DNA from: Sediminibacterium ginsengisoli
GTDB lineage: Bacteria; Bacteroidota; Bacteroidia; Chitinophagales; Chitinophagaceae
Assembly (NCBI GenBank): GCA_945860335.1
Contig: CAMAQW010000017.1
Location: 1 to 15,659 of the forward strand
DNA length: 15,659 bases
Direction of reading: 5' to 3'
Shown here piece by piece: positions 1-7,187 of this stretch. Position numbers and translations under genes: made by a program. The first letter of the stretch is position 1. Each line of letters begins with the position of its first letter. The notes beneath the pieces are model-generated. The model worked only from the letters and a program-made list of their open reading frames with translations, searched no databases and was not told the origin of the DNA.

Positions 1-581
1 CCAAAAGAATAGATATCTAAAATACCGCCTCTAATGGCAAATTGTCCAGGCTCATACACAAAATCGGAACGCTTGAAACCATACATCACAAAGAGTTCTA
101 GCAAACTCTCTACATTAATGGTATCATTGGTTTTGATAGAAATAATATTGGACTTGAGGGTTTCTGAGAGCACCACTTTTTCAAAAATTGCTTCGGGATA
201 CGTGACCAACATTTTTTTATTACCCCCCGCCGCTAACTTCGTTAGCGCCTCGGTCCGGAGCATCACATGAGAACTGTTTAAGAGTTTAAAGTTCTTCCTG
301 TTTTTGAATGACGAAGGAAAATAAAACACATCGAGTGCCTTGGAAATATTTTCCAGTGTATTATGGAAATAAGCCGCTTCTTCGGCGTCTTGAAGTATTA
401 CTATATGATTGAGCGTATCTGTTTGTGCGTGCGCAAAAACACTGGCCACAAAAAATTCGGCGCTGCTGCCTTGTACATTTTTTAGAAAGATTTTTTGGGG
501 TTGGGGCAATAGAAGGCTGCTCACCAATTGATTGAGGTGGGGGGCACTATTAAACTGCGCTAGCAACACATCCAAATTCAT
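1..581 (-). CDS. mfd: Transcription-repair coupling factor Mfd, N-terminal part (runs off left edge)
   Basis: This open frame encodes the first 193 residues of a protein I recognise as Mfd. Mfd is the ATP-dependent translocase that removes RNA polymerase stalled at DNA lesions and recruits UvrA for nucleotide excision repair in the cytoplasm. Only the N-terminal UvrB-like region is visible. Its signature is near residues 174-193, where FVYEPGQF is followed by AIRGGILDIYSF, the 'RGGILDIF' motif of Mfd. Earlier landmarks are FLKNVQGSSAEFFVASV (32-48), an MLRTEAL stretch (107-113) and VTYPEAIFEKVV (126-137), all in the expected order. The RNA polymerase-binding, translocase and C-terminal domains would lie beyond the left edge. 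The start at 581 is supported by a purine-rich GGAGAAG five bases upstream, unusual for this phylum, and by a -7 promoter element just before it. The family assignment is from remembered motifs and is firm. Confidence 0.93.
   Translation of the reverse strand, partial: MNLDVLLAQFNSAPHLNQLVSSLLLPQPQKIFLKNVQGSSAEFFVASVFAHAQTDTLNHIVILQDAEEAAYFHNTLENISKALDVFYFPSSFKNRKNFKLLNSSHVMLRTEALTKLAAGGNKKMLVTYPEAIFEKVVLSETLKSNIISIKTNDTINVESLLELFVMYGFKRSDFVYEPGQFAIRGGILDIYSF
231..247. repeat. Perfect 7-bp inverted repeat inside mfd
   Basis: CGCTAAC at 231-237 and GTTAGCG at 241-247 are exact reverse complements separated by three bases. On the mfd transcript the loop reads GAA. The repeat sits in codons for the L-T-K-L-A-A segment (residues 113-118), beside a G-rich run encoding A-A-G-G. 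It may be chance, a small mRNA hairpin, or the remnant of a short palindromic element. Confidence 0.5.
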
Positions 582-597
582 AAGGTCTTCTCCGGCG

Positions 598-605
598 CAA
601 AGATA
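598..605 (-). promoter_or_regulatory. Putative -7 promoter element of mfd
   Basis: Read on the minus strand this is TATCTTTG, an exact match to the TAnnTTTG -7 element of the Bacteroidota primary sigma factor. It lies 16 bases upstream of the mfd start codon, which predicts a leader of roughly ten bases. No -33 TTG was found at the usual spacing; the nearest TTTG is too close. With the terminator upstream, it suggests that mfd is transcribed separately from the lipoprotein gene. Confidence 0.5.
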
Positions 606-640
606 ACGAAACGGTACCCAAATAAATCTCCAAACAAACC

Positions 641-679
641 CCCAAAAAGGAGCTGATTGCTCCCAAAAAGGAGCCGATT
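641..679. repeat. Two-copy direct repeat, period 21
   Basis: An 18-base unit beginning CCCAAAAAGGAGC occurs at 641-658 and again at 662-679, differing at one position (T versus C at unit base 14). The second copy runs into the stop codon of the lipoprotein gene. The two copies together create the terminator-like hairpin annotated here, so a local duplication may have produced the terminator. Confidence 0.7.
644..663 (-). terminator. Likely intrinsic terminator after the lipoprotein gene
   Basis: On the minus strand GGAGC (663-659), a five-base AATCA loop, GCTCC (653-649) and then five T (648-644) follow the lipoprotein stop codon by about 14 bases. A G-T pair can extend the stem. The stem is short and the T run is followed by five G, so termination may be partial. 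Its position between the lipoprotein gene and mfd, which has its own promoter element, supports the call. Confidence 0.5.
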
Positions 680-1166
680 AGTAGCTCGCATCCACATTTA
701 CAGTTATTTGAACCCGCGTTTGCTTGCCAACCTCCACTCTGCACAACCCAATATTGTTTTTCTCATCAAATTGGTTGGCAAAAAAGGCGCCGCCTTTTAG
801 TACAAAAACTGAGTAAGTGCCCGCCGGAAGTGCAGCGCTAAAACGGCCGGCCTCGTTGGTGTCCAGTTTTTGTACTAAACGCGTGTTTACCATAGAAAAA
901 AGCGGACTTGTCCCAATTTGTTGAGCCTTACTGATATGCGTAGAGTCGTATATATAAACAGTAGCCTTTATTGGCCTTGGCGTAGGTGCAGGCGCCCCTA
1001 CCATGGGCATTTGATTGCCTATCAATTCTGACACTTCTCCAACAATTCCTTGGACCTCAGAAGCACTATTAATCGTATTTTTTGAGCCCTCAGCCGATGT
1101 TTTTGGTGTCTTGCAAGCAATACCCAAAAAAATAGGGATAAATACATAAAAAAGAACCGGTCTCAT
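678..1166 (-). CDS. Putative lipoprotein with carboxypeptidase-regulatory-like (transthyretin-like) domain
   Basis: The 162-residue product starts with a short hydrophobic stretch (residues 4-17) ending in GIAC with Cys18, which resembles a lipoprotein signal. Position -3 is Gly where Leu, Val or Ile is usual, so lipidation is probable but not certain. Residues 19-60 are low complexity. From about residue 63 the sequence looks like a beta-sandwich of the carboxypeptidase-regulatory/SpaA kind: an ATVYIYD strand, a TNEAGRFSAALPAGTYSVFV core, then GGAFFANQFDEKNNIG and a C-terminal valine-rich strand. This pattern recurs in small uncharacterised Bacteroidota lipoproteins (recollection). No catalytic residues are apparent, and binding or structural roles in the envelope are possible. 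The gene is divergent from the protease gene with 73 bases between starts. The start at 1166 is the only Met before the signal sequence. The molecular function is unknown. Confidence 0.75.
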   Translation of the reverse strand: MRPVLFYVFIPIFLGIACKTPKTSAEGSKNTINSASEVQGIVGEVSELIGNQMPMVGAPAPTPRPIKATVYIYDSTHISKAQQIGTSPLFSMVNTRLVQKLDTNEAGRFSAALPAGTYSVFVLKGGAFFANQFDEKNNIGLCRVEVGKQTRVQITVNVDASY

Positions 1167-1170
1167 TATA

Positions 1171-1178
1171 CAAATTTA
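1171..1178 (-). promoter_or_regulatory. Putative -7 promoter element of the lipoprotein gene
   Basis: On the minus strand this is TAAATTTG, an exact TAnnTTTG match, and it ends only four bases before the ATG at 1166. If it is used, transcription would begin at or next to the start codon, giving a leaderless or nearly leaderless mRNA. No convincing -33 TTG was found at the expected distance. Confidence 0.4.
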
Positions 1179-1239
1179 AAAGGTAATTGAGTATTTTTAT
1201 TTCATCAGAAAAGCCAGCTGGGCATTAATGTGAAGATAT

Positions 1240-4200
1240 ATGAAAACAACCAAGATCAAAAGAACCGCTCATTTTTTTGCAACAATCCTTACTTGTAGTT
1301 TTTTAGTTACAAATAGTATTGCACAAACAACAACTGAGCCCGCCATTTTAGAGCGTACTGCAAAAGCATTAAAAATTGCAGACAACGAAAATTATATCAA
1401 AGCATTATCGCTTGCCAAACAAAAAGGTTGGGCATTAACCATTACCGACAAAGAAGGTAATGTTGGTAAACTTGTTGGCGTAGATGCATTTAATTTACCT
1501 AAGTATTATATTCAGCACAACAATGCCATTGCAGCCAATACAACAAGGGCCAATCAGTTATGGCCAGGTGGATCATCAGGACTTAATTTATCTGGATCTT
1601 CCAATGCCTTAAAAAATAAATTAGGCGTTTGGGATGGTGGAAAAATTTTAAATACACACGTAGAACTTGTCAACAGAGTAACACAAAAAGACAATGCCGC
1701 AACTCTATCTGATCACGCTACACACGTAACGGGCACCATGATTGCTTCTGGTGTAAACCCAAGTGCAAAGGGCATGGCGTATGGTATACAAGGTATTATT
1801 GCTTATGACTTTAATGGTGATAAAGCGGAAGTAGCATCTGAGGCCTCAAATCTTTTAATTTCCAATCACTCTTATGGCACTATTACAGGATGGAATTACA
1901 ACTCATCACAAAGTAGATGGGAGTTTTATGGCCGTTCTACCGATAACGAAGATTATAAATTCGGATACTATAGCACCGAAGCACAGTTATTAGATTCCAT
2001 TGCTTACAATGCACCTTATTATTTGTATGTAAAATCGGCGGGTAATAGTAGAAACCAAAATGGACCAGCGGTAGGTCAACCCTATTTCAGATACAATGCA
2101 AGTAACTCTATGGCAGCTGCTGGTAATAGACCAGATGGCATTAGCAGTAATGATGGTTATGGCATTGTCTCTTGGGATGGTAATGCTAAAAATATTTTAA
2201 CCGTAGGTGCGGTTAATGGAATCTCTTCGATATATAGCAGACCCGAAGATGTAATAATGAGTAGTTTTAGTTGTTGGGGTCCCACAGATGATGGTCGTAT
2301 CAAACCAGATGTTGTAGCCAATGGTGTTGCCGTTTTATCAAGCACTTCAGGATCTAATACCAACTATGGGAGCTTAAGTGGCACATCCATGTCGTCACCT
2401 AATGCATCAGGATCACTTCTATTATTACAGGAATTATATGCACGTTTAAAAAATGGCGAATTTTTAAGAGCAGCTACTATTAAAGGACTTGCGATACACA
2501 CAGCTAGCGAAGCAGGTGGTGCTCCAGGTCCCGATTATAAATTTGGTTTTGGACTTTTAAACGTAGAAAAAGCGGCTGCCGTTATCTCTACAGCTGTTGC
2601 CAATAACAATAGTGCAAGTAGTGAGCATTTGATGTATGAAAATGTTTTTAATGCAACAACTACTAGTTTTTCTACGAATGTCATTGCTTCAGGTAAAGGA
2701 CAATTAAAAGCAACTATTTCTTGGACCGATCCAAAAGGAAATGTCGAAACCGTAAACGTGTTAAATGATCCAACACCAAAACTTGTAAACGACTTAGACG
2801 TTCGTATCACAACAAATGGTGGTGCAAAAGTATACAAGCCTTGGGTAATGATTCCTGCAAGCCCAAGTAGCGATCCTTCTCCTGGCGATAACGTCATTGA
2901 CAACGTAGAAGTTATTGATGTAGACAGTACCATACCTGGACAGTCTTATACCGTAACTGTAACTTATAAAAACACCTTACAAAGAGGCACACAAGCCTAC
3001 TCACTACTTGTTAGTGGTGTTGGCGGAACAGCCTATTGCGCATCTGCACCTTCATCAAATGCAGGTAGTAAAATTGATAGTGTAAGTTTTAAAACCATTC
3101 GTTATTCAAATCCTACTGGCGGAACTACCTACACAGACAATACAAAAATGGTGGCACAAATTGAGCCATTACAATCGGTTCCATTCTATGTTCGTGCAGC
3201 TAGTTCTGACGCAACCAACGCAAATAAAATTGTAAAAATATATATCGATTATAACAACAATGGATCCTTTACCGACGACAATGAACTTGTTGCAACAAGT
3301 GGTAACTTATCTAACGCGGGTACATTTACTGGTAGTATTGCTATTCCTAATACGGTAACTATTGGTAACTTTTTAAGAATGCGTATTGTGTTACAAGAAA
3401 CCTCTAATGCAGCAGATGTAAATGCTTGTGGCACTTATGGCAAGGGCGAAACCCAAGACTACCGTTTATTAGTTGTGAATCCATCCAACGACGTGTCTGT
3501 TACAAATATTTCAAGTCCAAGTTCATTAGAGTGTGAAGACAGTACCCAATATTTAACCGTACAACTTCGCAACAATGGTTCATCACCTGCCGATAATGTA
3601 AGCCTTACTGCTACCATTAGAGAAGGTAGTACTGTTATTAGCACCATCAACGCACCCTATCCTGGAACCATTCCTGGTCAAACAAACGCAAGCTTAACCT
3701 TACAAAAACCATTTTTAACCAAAGCAAACACATCGTATAAAGTAGCGGTTACTGTTAATTTTACAGGTGATCAAAACCCTAGTAATAATACACTAAGTAA
3801 TGATATTTCAATTGGCAGCAAATCAGGAACACCAGATGCAGTTGCTAGTATTTGCGGCACCAATGCTATTTTAAAAGTAAACAACCCAGAAGCCGGTGCA
3901 AATTATTTCTGGTACAGTAGTGCTACCAGCAACACACCTATTGCAGCTGGTCCAACATTTAATACCAACACCATTCCTGCAAATAAAACCTATTACGTAG
4001 GAAGAGAAATGAAAACAACGGTGGGCCTTCCTAACAAAATGGTACACCCTGATGGTGGTTACAATAGTTTTAGCGGAAACTTTGTACGTATCAACAACTC
4101 AGTTCCAGTAATCATTGAAACCGTAAGATTATATATTGGAAATCCTGGAACCGTACAAGTAATGCTTGCCGATTTAGGAACCTTAAATGCAAACGGTAGT

Positions 4201-5058
4201 TATACCTACTTCCCATTAGCGAGCGTTACATTTAATGTAACGGCTACAAATCCTAACCCTGTAGGAGGCGCTGTAACAGGAAACCCAGCAGGTGATACTG
4301 GCGCCATTTACCAATTAAACCTTCCAGTAAACACACCTGGCGATCACGTATTAATGGTAACCTGTTCTAATGGTGCTACCATTTTTAGAAATAACAACAT
4401 CATTGGTGCTACTTATCCAATGGCTGTTCCTGGCGTATTTAGTATTACAGGAAACAGCGTTAACTGGGGTTCTACCAACGATCCTAATCCGTTCTACTAT
4501 TTCTTTTATAACATGAAAATTAGAACGCAGGCTGGCTGCGTAAGTGATAAGGCAACCATTGTAGCTACAAACGTTGCAGCGCCAACCATTACAAAAGTAG
4601 CAGATTCACTTGCTAGTAGTGCATTGTCTGGTAACCAGTGGTTTTTTAACGACGCCTCTATACCAGGTGAAACAGGACAAAAAACCAAGTTAAGACAATC
4701 GGGTGCTTATAAGGTTGTGGTTACAGATGCAACTGGATGTTCTCAAACATCTAATATTATCAACCACGTTGTAACTGCATTGCCTCCAGAAGTAGTAGCC
4801 AAAGAAATTAATTTATCCGTATCACCAAACCCTAACAATGGTAAATTCCAACTTCGTTTTGAAGTTAAAAATAGGGCGCCGTTAAATATTGATATTTTAA
4901 CAGCCAGTGGCCAAAAAGTATTTACCGAATCGACCCCTAATTTTAATGGCACGTACAATAAAGAAATCAATATTGGAAAACCTAGCTCGGCATATTACCT
5001 ATTAAAAGTTGAGCACAATAAAAAAACATACACCCAAAAAATAATTATCCTAGACTAG
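1240..5058 (+). CDS. Secreted multidomain S8 (subtilisin-like) serine protease with T9SS C-terminal domain
   Basis: This 1272-residue protein should be an exported endopeptidase. A Sec signal peptide covers residues 1-28, with likely cleavage in SIA/Q. The catalytic domain (about 125-450) shows the subtilase triad: Asp132 in GVWDGG, His159 in SDHATHVTGT and Ser383 in SGTSMSSPN. The oxyanion Asn269 lies in SAGN. The WDGG form and a long insert between His and Ser resemble KP-43-like subtilases. A beta-sandwich similar to a P-domain follows (about 460-595, ending AYSLLVSGVGG). Next come a GEVED-like module (600-745, ending GKGETQDYRLLV), a CARDB-like module (750-855), an Ig-like module (862-922, ending KTYYVGRE), an unassigned region (930-1105) and another Ig-like stretch (1112-1178). 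Residues 1190-1272 are a T9SS type A sorting domain with SPNPNNGKF and a C-terminal KKTYTQKIIIL strand. It is probably released or anchored at the cell surface for nutrition. The substrate is unknown and no promoter was recognised. Confidence 0.93.
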   Translation: MKTTKIKRTAHFFATILTCSFLVTNSIAQTTTEPAILERTAKALKIADNENYIKALSLAKQKGWALTITDKEGNVGKLVGVDAFNLPKYYIQHNNAIAANTTRANQLWPGGSSGLNLSGSSNALKNKLGVWDGGKILNTHVELVNRVTQKDNAATLSDHATHVTGTMIASGVNPSAKGMAYGIQGIIAYDFNGDKAEVASEASNLLISNHSYGTITGWNYNSSQSRWEFYGRSTDNEDYKFGYYSTEAQLLDSIAYNAPYYLYVKSAGNSRNQNGPAVGQPYFRYNASNSMAAAGNRPDGISSNDGYGIVSWDGNAKNILTVGAVNGISSIYSRPEDVIMSSFSCWGPTDDGRIKPDVVANGVAVLSSTSGSNTNYGSLSGTSMSSPNASGSLLLLQELYARLKNGEFLRAATIKGLAIHTASEAGGAPGPDYKFGFGLLNVEKAAAVISTAVANNNSASSEHLMYENVFNATTTSFSTNVIASGKGQLKATISWTDPKGNVETVNVLNDPTPKLVNDLDVRITTNGGAKVYKPWVMIPASPSSDPSPGDNVIDNVEVIDVDSTIPGQSYTVTVTYKNTLQRGTQAYSLLVSGVGGTAYCASAPSSNAGSKIDSVSFKTIRYSNPTGGTTYTDNTKMVAQIEPLQSVPFYVRAASSDATNANKIVKIYIDYNNNGSFTDDNELVATSGNLSNAGTFTGSIAIPNTVTIGNFLRMRIVLQETSNAADVNACGTYGKGETQDYRLLVVNPSNDVSVTNISSPSSLECEDSTQYLTVQLRNNGSSPADNVSLTATIREGSTVISTINAPYPGTIPGQTNASLTLQKPFLTKANTSYKVAVTVNFTGDQNPSNNTLSNDISIGSKSGTPDAVASICGTNAILKVNNPEAGANYFWYSSATSNTPIAAGPTFNTNTIPANKTYYVGREMKTTVGLPNKMVHPDGGYNSFSGNFVRINNSVPVIIETVRLYIGNPGTVQVMLADLGTLNANGSYTYFPLASVTFNVTATNPNPVGGAVTGNPAGDTGAIYQLNLPVNTPGDHVLMVTCSNGATIFRNNNIIGATYPMAVPGVFSITGNSVNWGSTNDPNPFYYFFYNMKIRTQAGCVSDKATIVATNVAAPTITKVADSLASSALSGNQWFFNDASIPGETGQKTKLRQSGAYKVVVTDATGCSQTSNIINHVVTALPPEVVAKEINLSVSPNPNNGKFQLRFEVKNRAPLNIDILTASGQKVFTESTPNFNGTYNKEINIGKPSSAYYLLKVEHNKKTYTQKIIILD

Positions 5059-5071
5059 TTGATGCGTGTTG

Positions 5072-5079
5072 TACCTTTA
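5072..5079 (+). promoter_or_regulatory. Weak -7-like element before the second exported-protein gene
   Basis: TACCTTTA matches the TAnnTTTG element at five of its six fixed bases and ends four bases before the ATG at 5084, the same spacing seen for the lipoprotein gene. It lies in a small palindrome, ACCTTTAAGGT (5073-5083). No -33 element was seen, so co-transcription with the protease gene 25 bases upstream is at least as likely. Confidence 0.2.
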
Positions 5080-5083
5080 AGGT

Positions 5084-5821
5084 ATGAAAAAGTTTTACCT
5101 AGTTATATTTGTAATAGCTGCTTGCTTAACAACAAGCAGCTATTCTTTTGCACAAAAGAGCGATAAAAAAATTGGGTTTTTAAAAGATAGTACTACGCAA
5201 ATGCCCATTGTGCTTGCGAGTGTTACCAATTTAACTACCCGCGAAACAGTAATGACAAGTAGTGCTGGTAAATTTTTTATTGCTGTAAAACCAAAAGACA
5301 TTTTATCCTTTGCTGCCGTTGGTTATTATTTTGATACCCTTACGGTTACGCAAGAAAATAGTTTGGGTGCCATTGATGCCTATTTAAAACCACTCGGCGC
5401 TTATTTAGGGAATGTAACGGTTAGTAGTAGAGGGCTTAATAGATATCAACTAGATAGTATGGAAAGGCGCAAAGAGTTTTTACAGGGCATTGCGGGCTAT
5501 ATGATACCAGCCGTTGCTAAAGCAAATTCGGGTGCAGGTATTGCGCTTAACATTGACCGTTTTTCTAAAAATGAAAAAAAGAAAAGAAGGGCTTACGCAT
5601 TTTATGAAGACAACGAAAATGAAGCTTATATCAATTACCGCTTTACACCAGAACTAGTAGCTTCTCTTACCGGATTTAAAGATGATGCACTACAAGCTTT
5701 CATGCAAACGTATAGACCTTCTGCGGCTTGGTTACGATCCAATCTTACCAAAGAAGATTTAGTGTACTATATCAATGCGCAGTTAAAAAATTACAAGCCT
5801 ACTCGTAACGAAGTGCGTTAA
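5084..5821 (+). CDS. Exported protein with N-terminal carboxypeptidase-regulatory-like domain
   Basis: The 245-residue product has a clear signal peptide (residues 1-23, MKKFYLVIFV then a hydrophobic core, cleavage in SFA/Q). Mature residues 28-108 resemble a CarboxypepD_reg-like fold: GFLKDSTTQMPIVLASVTNL, an SAGKFFIAVKPKD turn, then LSFAAVGYYFDTLTV. This fold is also found at the N terminus of SusC-type transporters, but here no plug or barrel follows. The C-terminal half is mixed helical, with a basic cluster KKKRR (165-169) and a RFTPELVASLTG to YRPSAAWL segment (186-217). I recall that segment from uncharacterised Bacteroidota proteins of similar size. The start is fixed by the signal peptide. 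The gene follows the protease by 25 bases on the same strand, so they may be co-transcribed. Its end overlaps the convergent permease gene by 23 bp. A periplasmic or envelope location is likely; the function is unknown. Confidence 0.85.
   Translation: MKKFYLVIFVIAACLTTSSYSFAQKSDKKIGFLKDSTTQMPIVLASVTNLTTRETVMTSSAGKFFIAVKPKDILSFAAVGYYFDTLTVTQENSLGAIDAYLKPLGAYLGNVTVSSRGLNRYQLDSMERRKEFLQGIAGYMIPAVAKANSGAGIALNIDRFSKNEKKKRRAYAFYEDNENEAYINYRFTPELVASLTGFKDDALQAFMQTYRPSAAWLRSNLTKEDLVYYINAQLKNYKPTRNEVR
5113..5144 (+). repeat. Perfect 12-bp inverted repeat with 8-base loop in signal-peptide codons
   Basis: AATAGCTGCTTG (5113-5124) and CAAGCAGCTATT (5133-5144) are exact reverse complements, separated by CTTAACAA and followed by CTTTTG. 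On the plus-strand transcript this forms a long stem starting 29 bases after the start codon, within the codons for residues 10-21. The T-rich tail makes it look like an intrinsic terminator or attenuator. It lies 54 bases after the protease stop codon, so it could limit read-through from that gene. The inverted repeat is certain; any regulatory role is inference. Confidence 0.6.
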
Positions 5822-7082
5822 TTGGATTGAGTTTAGCAGCTTTCATGGCAGGATAAATTCCGGCACCAAGGCCCACTGCGGTACATATAACAATACCTGT
5901 AATAACCCATCCCCATGGAATAATAAATCCAGTATTTAAGTAAATAGCAAAAATATTTCCTACGCCAACGCCTAATAAAATTCCAAAAAAGGCGCCTAGT
6001 AAACTAATAATAACACTCTCAAATAAAAACTGCTGACGTACATTTTTACTTTTACCCCCAATAGCTTTAATAAGCCCCACTTCTTTGGTTCTTTCATTAA
6101 CGGCAACAAGCATAATATTCATAAGTCCTATGGCTGCACCTATCAGTGTAATTAGCCCAATAGCACCCGCAGAGCCCGTAATACTTCCTAAAAAGCCAAT
6201 AAACAGTTCGGCAAACTTGTCACTTTTTTCAATCACAAAATTATCTGTTTCGGTAGGCATTAATTTTCTGATAGATCTAAAATAAGCCGTAGCCTGACCC
6301 GCCGCTGGATCAATTTCTTTTACATTGGCCACCATAACACCCATCAAATAAGAGTTACTGGCATTCCCGTACTTTCTAATATTATTATAGGTTGTAACAA
6401 TCACATCATCTTGACGCATCATGGCACTAGAGCCCTTTGCTTTTAAAAGTCCAACCACACGGTAAGGCGCACCACTCACCCGCACAACTTTATCGATACA
6501 TTTTTCGGGCTTATCACCAAATAAAGTAACAGCCACCGCATTTCCTAAAATACAAACGTTACGTCCACTTTGTAAATCCTGCTCATTTAAATTTCGGCCC
6601 TGAATTAATGTGTATCCACTCACCGCTAAATAATTTTCATCACCACCCATTAACACAATTTGCGGATTGGTTTTTTTATCTTGGTAATGAATTTCTTGAC
6701 CACCCGGACCCCTTCTATAAATACTTACAAATGCATTTGGGAAGCTGTAGGTTTTTTTAAAAAACTCGGCGTCCTCTTTACGAATGGGCTTATCTAAATT
6801 TGATTTCTTTTCTTTTTGTCCCCTTACCGATTTTGCAACATCGGAATTATTTCCGCCCATTCTTACCCGCGAATTTTTGTACCTAATATTAAAGGCATTG
6901 GTACCCATCGAAGAAAAGCTTTCTTTTAAACTCTGGTTCATGGCCTCAATTGCTGTAATAATTCCTATAAGTGCCATGATACCAAATGCTATAATGGCTA
7001 CGGTAATACTTGTACGCAATTTATTGGCGCGAACCGTACGCCAAGCAAGTGATAAAGAATCTAAAGAAGTCATTCCTGCCAT
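5799..7082 (-). CDS. ABC transporter permease, MacB/FtsX family
   Basis: The 427-residue inner-membrane protein has the MacB-type layout. There is one transmembrane helix near the N terminus (about 24-46), a large periplasmic core domain (about 48-295) and three C-terminal helices (about 298-326, 354-382 and 391-412). The cytoplasmic coupling segment NERTKEVGLIKAIGG (329-343) and the terminal NPINALRYE are hallmarks of the FtsX-like permease fold. Family members work as dimers with an ABC ATPase, usually as mechanotransducers that export or extract substrates, not as classical pore transporters. No ATPase gene lies beside it in this window, so its partner must be encoded elsewhere. The substrate cannot be inferred. 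The periplasmic domain has a charged stretch at about residues 79-104 with many Lys and Arg. The start could be Met1 or Met4; MTSLDSLSLAWRTVRANKLRT is the conserved part. It lies 105 bases after nuoN on the same strand. Confidence 0.9.
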   Translation of the reverse strand: MAGMTSLDSLSLAWRTVRANKLRTSITVAIIAFGIMALIGIITAIEAMNQSLKESFSSMGTNAFNIRYKNSRVRMGGNNSDVAKSVRGQKEKKSNLDKPIRKEDAEFFKKTYSFPNAFVSIYRRGPGGQEIHYQDKKTNPQIVLMGGDENYLAVSGYTLIQGRNLNEQDLQSGRNVCILGNAVAVTLFGDKPEKCIDKVVRVSGAPYRVVGLLKAKGSSAMMRQDDVIVTTYNNIRKYGNASNSYLMGVMVANVKEIDPAAGQATAYFRSIRKLMPTETDNFVIEKSDKFAELFIGFLGSITGSAGAIGLITLIGAAIGLMNIMLVAVNERTKEVGLIKAIGGKSKNVRQQFLFESVIISLLGAFFGILLGVGVGNIFAIYLNTGFIIPWGWVITGIVICTAVGLGAGIYPAMKAAKLNPINALRYE

Positions 7083-7187
7083 AATAGTAGCATTATAGCT
7101 GTAAAGATAGCACAGATTGGGCAGCCCCTAAACAGAGGGCCTCAAAAAAATGAGGAGCGGTAACCTATCAATAAGTATGGTAAAATA
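7083..7187 (-). promoter_or_regulatory. Intergenic region between nuoN and the permease gene with a putative promoter
   Basis: This 105-base gap is the longest on the minus strand. TATCTTTA (7109-7102, minus strand) matches the TAnnTTTG -7 element at five of six fixed bases, 19 bases before the permease start. A TTTA about 18 bases further upstream is a poor -33 candidate. A 5-bp hairpin, CCTCA and TGAGG around six A/T pairs (7140-7155), lies between this element and nuoN. It lacks a following T run on the minus strand, so it is not a clear terminator. Separate transcription of the permease is possible, but read-through from the nuo operon cannot be excluded. Confidence 0.3.

Noticed and set aside
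550..744. Minus-strand open frame of 64 residues between mfd and the lipoprotein gene
   Set aside because: It overlaps the starts and ends of both better-supported genes, includes the terminator repeat and has no recognisable family features.
1192..1199. TATTTTTA as the -7 element of the protease gene
   Set aside because: It lacks the final G and has no TTG at a suitable distance; AT-rich sequence gives such matches easily.
2535..2933. Minus-strand 132-residue open frame inside the protease gene
   Set aside because: It is antisense to a strongly supported coding region and its sequence looks like the complement of beta-rich repeats.
6784..7098. Plus-strand 104-residue hydrophobic open frame over the permease start
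   Set aside because: It is the shadow of the permease's N-terminal region and has no signal, leader or neighbour supporting it.
7140..7155. Hairpin CCTCA/TGAGG as a terminator of the nuo operon
   Set aside because: The stem is only 5 bp, the T run is in the loop and not after the stem, and no downstream T tract follows on the minus strand.
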